DNA from: Alteromonadaceae bacterium
GTDB lineage: Bacteria; Pseudomonadota; Gammaproteobacteria; Enterobacterales; Alteromonadaceae
Reading direction: 5' to 3'
Assembly: GCA_013216015.1 (NCBI GenBank)
Contig: JABSOI010000018.1
Coordinates: 42,738-106,737, forward strand
Length of the DNA: 64,000 bases
How positions within the stretch are numbered: position 1 is the first letter of the stretch; each line of letters opens with the position of its first letter. Both the position numbers and the translations under genes were made by a program. This document shows positions 29,002 to 39,234 of the stretch, piece after piece. Under the pieces are notes generated by a model that was not told the DNA's origin, ran no database searches, and worked only from the letters and a program-made list of their open reading frames with translations.

Positions 29002-30370
29002 TTCAACAAGTCAATCTTCAATGTTACAACCATTAACTCATTTAGTTAATCTGTCTCAACCATTATCGCTGAAGGAATATATTCGTGAAGGTGGTTATCA
29101 AGGCGCGAAAAAAGCACTGCGGGAACTTCAGCCGGCAGAAGTGTTGGCAATTATCAGCGATTCCAACCTTAAAGGCCGTGGCGGTGCTGGTTTTCCTACT
29201 GGCATGAAATGGAGTTGCGTGCCAATGTTTGAAGCTGACGATGTTAATGCACCTGAGCATAAATACTTAGTTTGTAATGCCGATGAAATGGAACCGGGTA
29301 CTTTTAAAGATCGAATGTTGATGGAAGGTGTACCGCATCAACTCGTTGAAGCTATGATTATTTCTGCTTACACCATAGGGGCAGATAAGGCTTATATTTT
29401 TTTACGGGGCGAATATCATTTATCGGCAAAACGTTTACAACAAGCTATCGATGAAGCCTATAGTGAGAATTGGTTAGGTAAGAATATTCAAGGAACAAAT
29501 TATCAACTGGATCTTTATGTTCATACCAGCGCAGGGCGTTATATTTGCGGTGAAGAAACAGCCTTGATTAATGCATTGGAAGGTAAACGTGCCATTCCTC
29601 GCGCTAAACCACCATTTCCTCAAGTCAGTGGTTTGTTTGGTAAACCTACGGTAGTTAATAACGTCGAAACTTTCTGCAATATTCCCCATATTATAAAAAA
29701 TGGTGCTGATTGGTTTAAACAGTTATCACCGAAGAGTGATGCCGGCACTAAAATTTATGCTGCTTGTGGTCGGGTAAAAACGCCCGGTTTATGGGAGTTG
29801 CCTATGGGGGTTACTATTCGTGAATTATTGTACGGGCACGCCGGAGGTATGGCGGACGGTTTAAAACTTAAAGGTTTATTACCCGGTGGCGCATCAACAG
29901 ATTTTTTATTGCCTGAGCATTTAGATACACCCATGGATTTTGATTCTATTGCCAAAGCTGGTAGTCGTTTAGGTACCGGAGGCTTGATTGTGCTGGATGA
30001 TCAAAATTGTCCGGTTGGGATGGTATTAAATTTAATACGTTTCTTTGCTCAAGAGTCATGTGGTTGGTGTACACCTTGTAGAGACGGAACGCCTTGGGCA
30101 GTCGAAATTCTGACCCGCATTGAAAACGGTCAGGGTCAGGCTAGAGATCTTGATGATCTGGCTAATTTATGTGATTTCATGTGGCTGGGCAAAACCCATT
30201 GTGCTTTAGCTCCCGGAGCTGTTGAACCGTTAAAAAGTGCATTAAAGTATTTTCATGATGATTTTGAACAACATATTGATAAAGGCTGCTGTCCTTATTC
30301 AGGGTCGCATTCACCATCGGAAATAGCTTCGAATGTTGCACAAGCTTGTGGAGGACATGCTCATGGATAA
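28994..30370 (+). CDS. nuoF: NADH-quinone oxidoreductase subunit F
   Basis: This subunit binds NADH and FMN and a [4Fe-4S] cluster (N3). The nucleotide-binding glycine-rich motif GRGGAGFPTG, NADEMEPGTFKDR, the ETALINALEG segment and the cluster motif CGWCTPCRDG are present, with the fourth cysteine in THCALAPGA. 458 residues is normal. The tail includes an extra CCPYSGSHSPSE region. Confidence 0.97.
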   Translation: MTNSTSQSSMLQPLTHLVNLSQPLSLKEYIREGGYQGAKKALRELQPAEVLAIISDSNLKGRGGAGFPTGMKWSCVPMFEADDVNAPEHKYLVCNADEMEPGTFKDRMLMEGVPHQLVEAMIISAYTIGADKAYIFLRGEYHLSAKRLQQAIDEAYSENWLGKNIQGTNYQLDLYVHTSAGRYICGEETALINALEGKRAIPRAKPPFPQVSGLFGKPTVVNNVETFCNIPHIIKNGADWFKQLSPKSDAGTKIYAACGRVKTPGLWELPMGVTIRELLYGHAGGMADGLKLKGLLPGGASTDFLLPEHLDTPMDFDSIAKAGSRLGTGGLIVLDDQNCPVGMVLNLIRFFAQESCGWCTPCRDGTPWAVEILTRIENGQGQARDLDDLANLCDFMWLGKTHCALAPGAVEPLKSALKYFHDDFEQHIDKGCCPYSGSHSPSEIASNVAQACGGHAHG

Positions 30371-33300
30371 AGACTTAAATAGCGGTGATGTAACTAATAC
30401 CGACGTAACTAATGCCGCTGTAACTAATAACGACAAACAACTCACCATTTATGTTGATGATGTACCGTACCGAGTTGCTGATGATGATAATTTGCTTGCT
30501 GCGGTTTTATCTAAAAAACTTGATTTGCCTTATTTCTGCTGGCATCCGTCAATGGGATCTGTAGGGGCTTGCCGTCAGTGTGCTGTTACCCAATATCAAG
30601 ATGAAAATGATAGCCGGGGCCGTATGGTGATGTCTTGTATGACACCTGTAGTTGATGGTATGCGTATTGGACTTAAAGATAAGAGTTCTTCGAAATTTCG
30701 TGAGCAGGTTATTTCCGCAATGATGACCAATCACCCGCATGATTGTCCTGTTTGCGCAGAAGGTGGTGAATGTCACTTACAGGATATGACGGTGATGACC
30801 GGCCATAGTGCCCGTCAATATTCAGGTTTAAAAAGAACCTACACGAATCAGAATTTAGGCGATTTCGTTGGTCATGAAATGAATCGCTGTATTACTTGTT
30901 ATCGTTGTGTACGTTTTTATAAAGATTATGCGGGTGGTACAGATTTTGATGTTTTTGGCTCCAGTAATCATGTTTATTTTGGGCGTCAAACCGATGGTCC
31001 TTTAGAAAGTGAATTTAGTGGTAACTTAGTTGAAGTCTGTCCGACGGGCGTGTTCACAAATAAGTTGTTTTCAGCTCATTTTGCCCGTAAATGGGATCTT
31101 CAATCAGCGCCATCTGTTTGTACGCACTGCTCTGTTGGTTGCAATATTAGTATTGGTGAACGTTATGGTTCGGTCCGGCGGGTAATGAACCGTTTTAATA
31201 GTGATATTAATGGTTATTTCCTGTGTGATCGTGGTCGGTTTGGTATTGGCTTTGTTAATGGTAAACAAAGGATAAAAACGACTAAGGGTATTAATGCCGC
31301 CAGTCCTGTACAACTTAGCGTATTAGATGTTAATAAAACATTAGCTCATTTGAAGGGGCAACGTTTTATTGGCATTGGCTCAGCGCGGGCATCTTTAGAG
31401 TCTAATAAGTATTTGCAAAAAATGCTGGGTAAGGAAAATTTCTCCGCTGGTTTTTCCAATAACGAGATGGCTGTTGTCGCTGTGCATCGTGATATTTTAT
31501 CTCAATATTCTGCGCCAAGTTTACGAGAAGTTGAACAGAGCGATTTTGTCCTGATCATAGGAGAAGATATTACTCAAACGTCACCTCGAATGGCATTGGC
31601 TGTTCGTCAGGCTTTACGTAATGCCAGTATTGAAAAAGCAGCAGGCATAGGTGTTAAATATTGGCAAGACAGTGCGGTTCGCACTTATGGTGGTGAGTTG
31701 TTATCACCATTGTTTTCACTTAATAGTATGCCGACTAAACTTGATGATGTTGCTGAACAAGCTTTGATCCTGACTCCTGATGAAATAGAACATTGTTTAT
31801 TAGCACTTGAACAACAATTAGTTTCGTCTTCTGGCTTGTCTGAGGATGGGGCGAATGATGATGTTGAAATTAAAGTGAATGATTTACAACAAGCGTTTAT
31901 CACTGATTTGATTGAACATTTTCTTAAAGCTAAAAAACCTTTGATTATAGGTGGTTGGAGCTTGCAGTCAGCAAGTTTATTGAAAACAATTAACCAGTTA
32001 ACGGGGCGTTTGCGCAGTAATGAATTTATTGCTGCGGTTCAAAAAACGGCGGCTCAGTTAGCACCAGTTCAGTTAGTGCCTGTCCAAATAACAATAATGC
32101 CTCCCCAATGTAACAGCGTAGGGTTGTTTTCTCTGGTTGATGAACAAACACTGTCAACTGAACAAATACTTGAACAATTAGTCAGTGGTAAAGTCGATAG
32201 TATTATTTGCCTGGAGCAGGAACTGGCTCATTTTTCAGATCAACAAATTCAAACCTTAAGACAATTATCTAAAACCATTATCGTGCTTGATCATAGTGAA
32301 AGTAAAGTCAGCGGCATTGCTGATATTGTTATGCCAGTTTCGCCAATCAGTGAAGCGGACGGCCATTATGTGAATTATCAGGGGCAGGTTCAAAAGTATT
32401 TTCAGGTTCACGCACCAGTACTACCTGTTCAGGATAGTTGGCGTTGGTTAAATTTAATTGAAAGGGCTTTGTTTGCTAATCAAGGGCTCAGCCATCTAGG
32501 TAATGCTGAAATAAATTCTCTTGAGGATTTACACTATTATTTGTCGGGCAATAAAAATTTGTCGACCGATAACGATGACAAAACCAAGGATATATTCAGT
32601 AATTCGATGATAAACAGAGGAGTAGCACGGCAAACCCATCGTGCCAGTGGCCGTACCTCGCAAATGGCAAATACCAGTGTTCATGAAGTAAAAACCACAG
32701 TGAGTAATGACCCTGCGTTTAATTTTTCAATGGAAGGTTTAACGCCTGGAACAACTCCTGACATGCCATTTTCATGGGCGCCGGGTTGGAATTCCAATCA
32801 GTCGATCCATCATTATCAAACACAAGCTAACGGTGAGTTAATTGAGAATAAAGATCAATTGATATTAGTTTTTGATGAAAGCGAAAAGTTATTGGCACGC
32901 TGGCCAGTTTTATCGTCTGAGCATAAAAATGAACATGATGAAGGGAAGGACAAAAATAATCTTATCTTTGTTCAGGCAAACTCGATGTTTCATGGAGATT
33001 GGCAAGCAAATTTTAATCCTGAATTCACCCAGATGTTTAAAGGTAATCAGTTGAGTATTTCTTCTCATTGTGCTGATGAACAGGGCTGGAAAGAAGGGCA
33101 GTATTTAAAACTAATTTTTACATCATTTAGTTCTGAAAACGAAAAATCTAACAGTTTCCTGGCTATTGTACACTGCGATGACAATTTACCTGACAATCTT
33201 GTTAACGGAAATATTTTTGGTTTACCGCTTCATAAAACTAACTTCAGGTTAAGTGATAATCACCTGAAAATTTCTGAGCCTGACGAGCAAGAGATTGCGC

Positions 33301-33431
33301 AACATCAACAAGATGAAAGTCTTCGTTATCAACAAGCTGAAATAGACAAAAAAGAGTCGCTTGAACGATTAAAGGTTACAGATCAAACCATACCTATTCG
33401 CTTAGTAGCTGGAGGGCTGGACGATGTTTGA
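30363..33431 (+). CDS. nuoG: NADH-quinone oxidoreductase subunit G, long form
   Basis: This is the largest peripheral subunit, with an N-terminal [2Fe-2S] ferredoxin domain (CWHPSMGSVGACRQCAV), a His-Cys ligated cluster (HPHDCPVCAEGGECHLQD), further cysteines (CITCYRCVRFYKDYAGG; CTHCSVGC) and a molybdopterin-oxidoreductase-like body. The ATG at 30363 is chosen because GGAGG lies 8 bases upstream; it overlaps nuoF. At 1022 residues it exceeds the ~910 of E. coli; the excess is mostly low-complexity inserts (about 470-500 and 730-860) and an acidic C-terminus. Confidence 0.95.
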   Translation: MDKDLNSGDVTNTDVTNAAVTNNDKQLTIYVDDVPYRVADDDNLLAAVLSKKLDLPYFCWHPSMGSVGACRQCAVTQYQDENDSRGRMVMSCMTPVVDGMRIGLKDKSSSKFREQVISAMMTNHPHDCPVCAEGGECHLQDMTVMTGHSARQYSGLKRTYTNQNLGDFVGHEMNRCITCYRCVRFYKDYAGGTDFDVFGSSNHVYFGRQTDGPLESEFSGNLVEVCPTGVFTNKLFSAHFARKWDLQSAPSVCTHCSVGCNISIGERYGSVRRVMNRFNSDINGYFLCDRGRFGIGFVNGKQRIKTTKGINAASPVQLSVLDVNKTLAHLKGQRFIGIGSARASLESNKYLQKMLGKENFSAGFSNNEMAVVAVHRDILSQYSAPSLREVEQSDFVLIIGEDITQTSPRMALAVRQALRNASIEKAAGIGVKYWQDSAVRTYGGELLSPLFSLNSMPTKLDDVAEQALILTPDEIEHCLLALEQQLVSSSGLSEDGANDDVEIKVNDLQQAFITDLIEHFLKAKKPLIIGGWSLQSASLLKTINQLTGRLRSNEFIAAVQKTAAQLAPVQLVPVQITIMPPQCNSVGLFSLVDEQTLSTEQILEQLVSGKVDSIICLEQELAHFSDQQIQTLRQLSKTIIVLDHSESKVSGIADIVMPVSPISEADGHYVNYQGQVQKYFQVHAPVLPVQDSWRWLNLIERALFANQGLSHLGNAEINSLEDLHYYLSGNKNLSTDNDDKTKDIFSNSMINRGVARQTHRASGRTSQMANTSVHEVKTTVSNDPAFNFSMEGLTPGTTPDMPFSWAPGWNSNQSIHHYQTQANGELIENKDQLILVFDESEKLLARWPVLSSEHKNEHDEGKDKNNLIFVQANSMFHGDWQANFNPEFTQMFKGNQLSISSHCADEQGWKEGQYLKLIFTSFSSENEKSNSFLAIVHCDDNLPDNLVNGNIFGLPLHKTNFRLSDNHLKISEPDEQEIAQHQQDESLRYQQAEIDKKESLERLKVTDQTIPIRLVAGGLDDV

Positions 33432-34413
33432 GTATTTATGGCAACTTGAGCCGTTATGGAAAGTCGTTGAAATCAGTGTAATGATATCTTTGCTGATACC
33501 TATTGCTGCAACTTTAGTTTGGGTTGAACGGAGGATGATTGGTATTTGGCAAGACAGATATGGTCCAAACCGGGTTGGTCCTTTTGGTATTTTACAACCA
33601 TTAGCTGATTTGTTGAAAATACTGGGTAAGGAAGATTGGGTTCCTCCTTTTAGTGATCGATTGGTTTTTGTGCTTGCTCCAATAATTGGCGCCGTGTGTG
33701 TGTTAATGAGTTTTGCTGTTGTGCCATTTTCGCCCAGTATTGGTGTGTCTGACTTGAACATTGGTTTGTTGTTTTTCCTGGCTATGGCTTCGCTGGCAGT
33801 TTATAGCGTGGTATTAGCGGGTTGGGCATCAAATTCAAAATATGCAATGTTAGGTGGTATGCGTGCAGCCGCGCAAACAGTCAGTTATGAAGTTTTTATG
33901 GGCTTGTCGGTAATGGGGGTGGTTTTGCTGACAGGTACCTTTAATCTCAGAGAAATAGTGCTGGCGCAAACAGATGGCTGGTTGATTCAAACTCAGTTTG
34001 TAGGTTTTTTTGTTTTCTTGATTGCAGGCATAGCTGAAAGTCATCGTTTACCTTTCGATTTACCTGAAGCGGAAACTGAATTAACGGCTGGTTTCCATAC
34101 GGAATATTCAGGTTTGAAGTTTGCACTGTTCTTTTTAAGTGAATATTTGGGGGTTACCCTTATTTCGGCCATGTCGGTGGTATTGTTTTTTGGCGGTTGG
34201 TTAATGCCTGAACCGCTTGCTTCATGGTTACCACCATTATTCTGGTTTATTCTGAAAATATCATTTTTTGTGATGTTCTTTATTCTATTGAGAACCTCTT
34301 TGCCACGGCCAAGATTTGATCAATTACTGAGTTTTGGCTGGTTGGTGATGTTACCACTGGCTTTACTTAATTTACTCGTGACCGCTTTATTAAGACTTGG
34401 AGGTATTATTTGA
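33424..34413 (+). CDS. nuoH: NADH-quinone oxidoreductase subunit H
   Basis: This eight-helix membrane subunit forms much of the quinone chamber at the joint of the two arms. Conserved segments are [39 protein letters not shown] and [20 protein letters not shown]. 329 residues is normal. It overlaps the end of nuoG and the start of nuoI. Confidence 0.97.
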   Translation: MFEYLWQLEPLWKVVEISVMISLLIPIAATLVWVERRMIGIWQDRYGPNRVGPFGILQPLADLLKILGKEDWVPPFSDRLVFVLAPIIGAVCVLMSFAVVPFSPSIGVSDLNIGLLFFLAMASLAVYSVVLAGWASNSKYAMLGGMRAAAQTVSYEVFMGLSVMGVVLLTGTFNLREIVLAQTDGWLIQTQFVGFFVFLIAGIAESHRLPFDLPEAETELTAGFHTEYSGLKFALFFLSEYLGVTLISAMSVVLFFGGWLMPEPLASWLPPLFWFILKISFFVMFFILLRTSLPRPRFDQLLSFGWLVMLPLALLNLLVTALLRLGGII

Positions 34414-34928
34414 TGTTTAGTCAAATGCGTACTATGTGGTTGGTACTAAAACATACTTTCACTAAAGCTGATACGGTGGAATATCCTGAGCAAATGCCAT
34501 ATCTGGCACCCAGATACAGGGGACGTATTGTATTGACTCGTGATCCTGATGGTCAAGAACGTTGCGTAGCCTGTAATTTGTGTGCGGTAGCCTGTCCGGT
34601 TGATTGTATTTCTCTGCAACAGGTTATTGATCCTGACGGTCGAAAACGGGCCGATTTTTTCAGGATTAATTTTTCCCGCTGTATTTTATGTGGGTTTTGT
34701 GAAGAAGCTTGCCCGACTTTTGCGATTCAACTTACCCCAGATATTGAACTTGCTGAGTATGATCGTCAAAACCTTGTTTATGAAAAAGAGCATCTGTTGA
34801 TCAATGGTCCGGGTAAATATCCTGATTATAACTTCTATCATCAATCAGGTATTGCTGTTGGTGAAAAAGGTAAAGGGCAGGGAGAGCAAGAGAAACCACC
34901 GATTGATATTAAGGGACTTATGCCATGA
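34410..34928 (+). CDS. nuoI: NADH-quinone oxidoreductase subunit I
   Basis: This ferredoxin-like subunit carries two [4Fe-4S] clusters (N6a and N6b). Both motifs are clear: [12 protein letters not shown] and [12 protein letters not shown]. 172 residues, near the usual 180, with a Gly/Lys/Glu-rich linker near the end. The start overlaps the nuoH stop by 4 bases. Confidence 0.97.
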   Translation: MMFSQMRTMWLVLKHTFTKADTVEYPEQMPYLAPRYRGRIVLTRDPDGQERCVACNLCAVACPVDCISLQQVIDPDGRKRADFFRINFSRCILCGFCEEACPTFAIQLTPDIELAEYDRQNLVYEKEHLLINGPGKYPDYNFYHQSGIAVGEKGKGQGEQEKPPIDIKGLMP

Positions 34929-35030
34929 GTTATGTCATGAAAAATAACATAAAAACTAACATAAAAATAACTATGAAAAATCCCATATTGATTATTGTTG
35001 AGCTAGTTGTTGGTAAGGAAGGGAGTCGCA

Positions 35031-35600
35031 ATGAATATTGAATTTGCCTCAGTTGAAATGTTGTTTTATTTAGCGGGTGCAGTTGCCATTATTGCCAGTT
35101 TAAAAATGGTTACACAAAAAAACACCGTGCATGCTTTGCTATATTTAGTCGTTTCTTTACTTGCTGTTGCGGTATGTTTTTATTTGATGGGGGCTCCATT
35201 TGCTGCAGGCCTTGAAGTTATTGTTTATGCAGGCGCTATTTTAGTTTTGTTTGTTTTTGCTGTGATGATGTTCGGTTTATCTGTAGACGAAACACTTCAT
35301 GCTCCCCAAAGTAGGGGCATCAGTAATTGGATTGGCCCTATGTTATTAGCTTTTGCCTTACTGCTTGAGCTTATTTATGCCATTGATAGCATCGACATCC
35401 AACAGAAACTGACTGCAAATATAGTTGATGCAAAACAAGTGGGCACGTTGCTATATGGCTCTTATTTATTGGCGGTTGAGATAGCTTCATTTTTATTACT
35501 TGCAGGTTTGGTGGCGGGTTATCACTACGCTAAACCAAATAGTGATATGCACAGTATTTTGCACTCTCAACATAATAAAAATAATCAGAGGAGTTCATAA
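35031..35600 (+). CDS. nuoJ: NADH-quinone oxidoreductase subunit J
   Basis: This membrane subunit has five helices and forms part of the E-channel. The ATG at 35031 follows AAGGAAGGGAG at a suitable distance; an in-frame start at 35007 lacks homology. The segment [22 protein letters not shown] is diagnostic. 189 residues. Its stop overlaps the nuoK start. Confidence 0.94.
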   Translation: MNIEFASVEMLFYLAGAVAIIASLKMVTQKNTVHALLYLVVSLLAVAVCFYLMGAPFAAGLEVIVYAGAILVLFVFAVMMFGLSVDETLHAPQSRGISNWIGPMLLAFALLLELIYAIDSIDIQQKLTANIVDAKQVGTLLYGSYLLAVEIASFLLLAGLVAGYHYAKPNSDMHSILHSQHNKNNQRSS

Positions 35601-35908
35601 TGACAACAATTCCACTCGTTCATGTTTTGATACTCGCCAGTATTTTGTTTGTTATTGGTTTTATGGGAGTTATCGTTCGTAAAAATGCTTTGTTTATGCT
35701 GATGAGCCTTGAAGTAATGCTTAATGCCGTTGGCGTAGCTTTTATCGGAGCTGGTAGTTATTGGCAACAGGCTGATGGTCAGGTGATGTTTATTTTAATT
35801 CTTACTCTGGCTGCGGCAGAGGTTGCGGTAGGCTTAGCTTTAATGATCCGTTTGCAACATAAATATCAATCCCTTGATATTGATAAACTTAATAGTATGC
35901 GGGGCTAA
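35600..35908 (+). CDS. nuoK: NADH-quinone oxidoreductase subunit K
   Basis: This small membrane subunit has three helices and 102 residues. The buried glutamates of the proton path are in [13 protein letters not shown] and [18 protein letters not shown] stands before the start, inside nuoJ. Confidence 0.96.
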   Translation: MTTIPLVHVLILASILFVIGFMGVIVRKNALFMLMSLEVMLNAVGVAFIGAGSYWQQADGQVMFILILTLAAAEVAVGLALMIRLQHKYQSLDIDKLNSMRG

Positions 35909-35911
35909 TTT

Positions 35912-37801
35912 ATGCAACTTATATTAACTTATCTACCATTTTATCCCTTAATAAGCTTTTTAATTTTAATTAGTTTTGCTAAACGCCTGTCTTGGCAATT
36001 AGCTTCATTCATTAGTGTTGGTGCGATGGCATTAAGCGCAATTTCAAGTGGTGTACTGGTTTATCAGTTAAACACTATTGACGCTAGCGTTATCACAGTA
36101 CATTTATGGTCTTGGTTTGATTTGTCTACAGTAAATACAGCTTCTGACATGATCCCTGAGGTTATTTCTAAAGTAAATATCAGCTTTTATCTTGATGCAT
36201 TATCCGCAGTAATGATTTCTGTTGTTTCCGGAATAGGTTTTCTTATTCATCTTTTTGCTGCTATTTACATGAAAGAAGACGAAAACTTTAGTCGCTTTAT
36301 GGCTTATATGAACTTGTTCATTGTGGCGATGTTGATCCTTGTTTTAGCCGATAATCTGGTTCTGCTTTACTTAGGCTGGGAAGGTGTTGGTTTATGCAGT
36401 TTCTTATTGATTGGTTTTTGGTATCAGGATAAAGCCAATGTTAAAGCTGCAAGAAAAGCATTTATTGTTACCCGAATTGGCGATACAGCAATGGCCATTG
36501 GTTTGTTTATGTTGTTCAAATCACTTGGGCAGTTAAATATTGTGGATCTGACACAAAGTGCGCAACAAACTTGGCAGGTGGGCAATGAAAGTGCTTATTG
36601 GATAGCTTTATTGTTATTAGGTGGGGCGGTAGGGAAATCAGCTCAATTGCCACTTCAAACCTGGTTACCTGACGCTATGGCTGGGCCAACACCCGTCAGT
36701 GCATTGATACATGCTGCCACTATGGTTACTGCGGGTGTATATTTAATCGCCCGGATGCATGGTATATTTTTATTTGCACCTGAAGTGATGCAGTATGTAG
36801 CTTGGGTAGGTGCCTTAACCTTATTGCTTGCAGGTTTTGCCGCCTTGGCACAAACCGACATTAAACGTGTATTAGCTTATTCAACCATGAGTCAGATTGG
36901 TTATATGATGCTGGCACTGGGTGCAGGAGCTTGGTCTACCGGAGTTTTCCACTTAATGACCCATGCCTTTTTTAAAGCCTTGTTATTTTTAACTGCCGGT
37001 GCTGTTATTTTAGCTTTGCATCACCAGCAGGATCTTTTCAAGATGGGGGGGTTACTGAAAAAGTTACCGGTTGAAAGTACATTATTCATCATTGGTTTAA
37101 TTTGTCTGGTTGCTTTACCTGGCACGTCAGGATTTTTCTCCAAAGAAGCTATTATTGGTTCGTTATGGTCTTCGTCAACAGCAGGGCCAGCTTTGTGGTG
37201 GTGTGCAATTTTAGGTGCGCTGATTACGAGTATTTATAGTTGCCGGCTTTTCTTCTTGGCCTTTTTGGGTCAAAGTCGTTTTCAAGCCAGCTTGCATGTT
37301 GAACATTCAAAATTACTTAGGTTGTCATTAATTGTCCTTGCCATTTTATCTTTATTCGGCGGTTTGATTTCAATTGATTTTGATACGGTATTTCCAATAA
37401 GTCTGAGTGCACATCAAGATCCCGGATGGTTACACACGGTAGCTATTTTGACACCTTTTGCAGGTATTGCATTTTCATGGTTTTATTTCAGCTCATACCG
37501 TAAGAACCAAGGTGACAGTATTATGGCTAACTCATCTTCATTCGCGCTTTTTTGCCGTAACGGTTTAGGGTTTGATTGGTTGTATCAATGGTGTTTTATA
37601 AAACCTTATTGTGCGCTGGCACGATTGAATCGCCGTGATGTCTTTGACCAATTAATCATGTTCAATGCATGGTATGTCAAAATGCTGCATGAAACGCTTT
37701 CTTCAAGTCAAACGGGTAATTTACGCTGGTACGTTGCGGCACTCGGTCTTGGTTTAGTTTGTTTATTTACTGTCATTATGGTTGGGGTGGGTAGCATATG
37801 A
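35912..37801 (+). CDS. nuoL: NADH-quinone oxidoreductase subunit L
   Basis: This is the distal antiporter-like proton pump with a long lateral helix at its C-terminus. Conserved parts include WEGVGLCSFLLIGFW, GAVGKSAQLPLQTWLPDAMAGPTPVSALIHAATMV and STMSQIGYMMLALG. 629 residues is typical. It overlaps nuoM by 4 bases. Confidence 0.97.
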   Translation: MQLILTYLPFYPLISFLILISFAKRLSWQLASFISVGAMALSAISSGVLVYQLNTIDASVITVHLWSWFDLSTVNTASDMIPEVISKVNISFYLDALSAVMISVVSGIGFLIHLFAAIYMKEDENFSRFMAYMNLFIVAMLILVLADNLVLLYLGWEGVGLCSFLLIGFWYQDKANVKAARKAFIVTRIGDTAMAIGLFMLFKSLGQLNIVDLTQSAQQTWQVGNESAYWIALLLLGGAVGKSAQLPLQTWLPDAMAGPTPVSALIHAATMVTAGVYLIARMHGIFLFAPEVMQYVAWVGALTLLLAGFAALAQTDIKRVLAYSTMSQIGYMMLALGAGAWSTGVFHLMTHAFFKALLFLTAGAVILALHHQQDLFKMGGLLKKLPVESTLFIIGLICLVALPGTSGFFSKEAIIGSLWSSSTAGPALWWCAILGALITSIYSCRLFFLAFLGQSRFQASLHVEHSKLLRLSLIVLAILSLFGGLISIDFDTVFPISLSAHQDPGWLHTVAILTPFAGIAFSWFYFSSYRKNQGDSIMANSSSFALFCRNGLGFDWLYQWCFIKPYCALARLNRRDVFDQLIMFNAWYVKMLHETLSSSQTGNLRWYVAALGLGLVCLFTVIMVGVGSI

Positions 37802-39234
37802 TGTTAACAATTGTAATGCTTGGTTTAATTGCTGCGGGTGGTTTAGGGTGGTATTTTGAGAGTGTTAAAGCTCAAAGTGCCCGCTGGATTGCATTATTTT
37901 CAATACTTGGTTTAGCGACTTTTTTTATTGTTTCGGTTATCAGTTCTGGGGCAGATTATTCGGAATTAAATGTTTTAGTCCGCGTACCTTGGATTTCAGC
38001 TTTTAATATTGAATATGCTTTAGCCATAGATTATCTCAGTATTATTTTATTAAGCTTAACTTTCTTTTTGGCATTGATTTGTGTATTGGTTTCCTGGGAG
38101 GAAATTCAAACGAATGCAGGTTTTTATTATTTTAATTTACTGGCAGCCATTGCCGGAATTATCGGTGTGTTTTGTGCGGTTGATTTGTTTCTCTTCTTCT
38201 TTTTCTGGGAAGTTATGTTACTGCCGATGACCGCGATTATTGCTATTTGGGGCCATGAGAATCGTCATTTTGCTGCGATAAAATTTTTCATATTTACTCA
38301 AGTCAGTAGTTTGCTGATGTTAGTTTCTATCATAGCGATGGCTTATATACATTATGATCAAACCGGTTTAATAAGCTTCTTTTATCAAGACTGGTTATTG
38401 CTTGATATACCACTTGAGAAAGCCCGTTATATAATGTTAGGTTTCTTTATTGCTTTTGCAGTAAAACTTCCTTCAGTTCCCGTACATAGCTGGTTGCCTG
38501 ATGCCCACACCCAAGCCCCTACGGCAGGCAGCGTTTTGCTTGCAGGTGTGTTACTCAAAACAGGCGCTTATGGCTTGATACGTTTCGTGATATTTTTATT
38601 TCCGCAAGCGAGTCAGGAGTTTGCGCCAATAGCGATGGTTCTGGCTGTAGTGAGTATTTTGTATGGTGCGAAAATGGCGTTTGCCCAAGAAGATTTTAAA
38701 CGTCTGGTTGCGTATAGCAGTATAAGTCATATGGGTTTTGTCATGTTGGCGTTGTTTGCTTTCAATACTCTTGCTTATCAAGGAGCGGTGATCACTCTCG
38801 TAGCTCACGGGTTAAGTAGTGCTGCGTTGTTTGCCCTTGCCGGGATGATTTACAATCGGATACATTCCAGAAACCTTAAAGATATGGGGGGGTTCTGGCA
38901 TAGCGCTCCACGTATGGGTGGTTTTGCGTTAGCATTTGCGGGCGCTGCTTTTGGGCTGCCGGGTTTAGCAAATTTTGTCGGTGAATTTTTAAGTTTGGTG
39001 GGAGCTTATCAAGTTGCTCCTGTATTTGTGATATTGGCGGCTTTTGGTCTGATAGGCTCGGCTGTTTACGGCATGATGCTATTTCAAACGAGTTTTCAAG
39101 GCCCCCCCACCACGGTCGTTAAAGATTTATCCGGTCGTGAATTATTGATTGTCGGCAGTTTATTTATGTTGTTACTTGTTTTTGGTTTATATCCCAATGC
39201 GGTTCTTCAATATGTGCAAGGAGTACAATTATGA
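37798..39234 (+). CDS. nuoM: NADH-quinone oxidoreductase subunit M
   Basis: This antiporter-like proton-pumping subunit lies between NuoL and NuoN. Key segments are FFWEVMLLPM, the pair LPSVPVHSWLPDAHTQAPTA with the central lysine in AVKLPS, and YSSISHMGFVML. 478 residues. ATG ATG at 37798 and 37801 are both possible starts. Confidence 0.96.
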   Translation: MMLTIVMLGLIAAGGLGWYFESVKAQSARWIALFSILGLATFFIVSVISSGADYSELNVLVRVPWISAFNIEYALAIDYLSIILLSLTFFLALICVLVSWEEIQTNAGFYYFNLLAAIAGIIGVFCAVDLFLFFFFWEVMLLPMTAIIAIWGHENRHFAAIKFFIFTQVSSLLMLVSIIAMAYIHYDQTGLISFFYQDWLLLDIPLEKARYIMLGFFIAFAVKLPSVPVHSWLPDAHTQAPTAGSVLLAGVLLKTGAYGLIRFVIFLFPQASQEFAPIAMVLAVVSILYGAKMAFAQEDFKRLVAYSSISHMGFVMLALFAFNTLAYQGAVITLVAHGLSSAALFALAGMIYNRIHSRNLKDMGGFWHSAPRMGGFALAFAGAAFGLPGLANFVGEFLSLVGAYQVAPVFVILAAFGLIGSAVYGMMLFQTSFQGPPTTVVKDLSGRELLIVGSLFMLLLVFGLYPNAVLQYVQGVQL

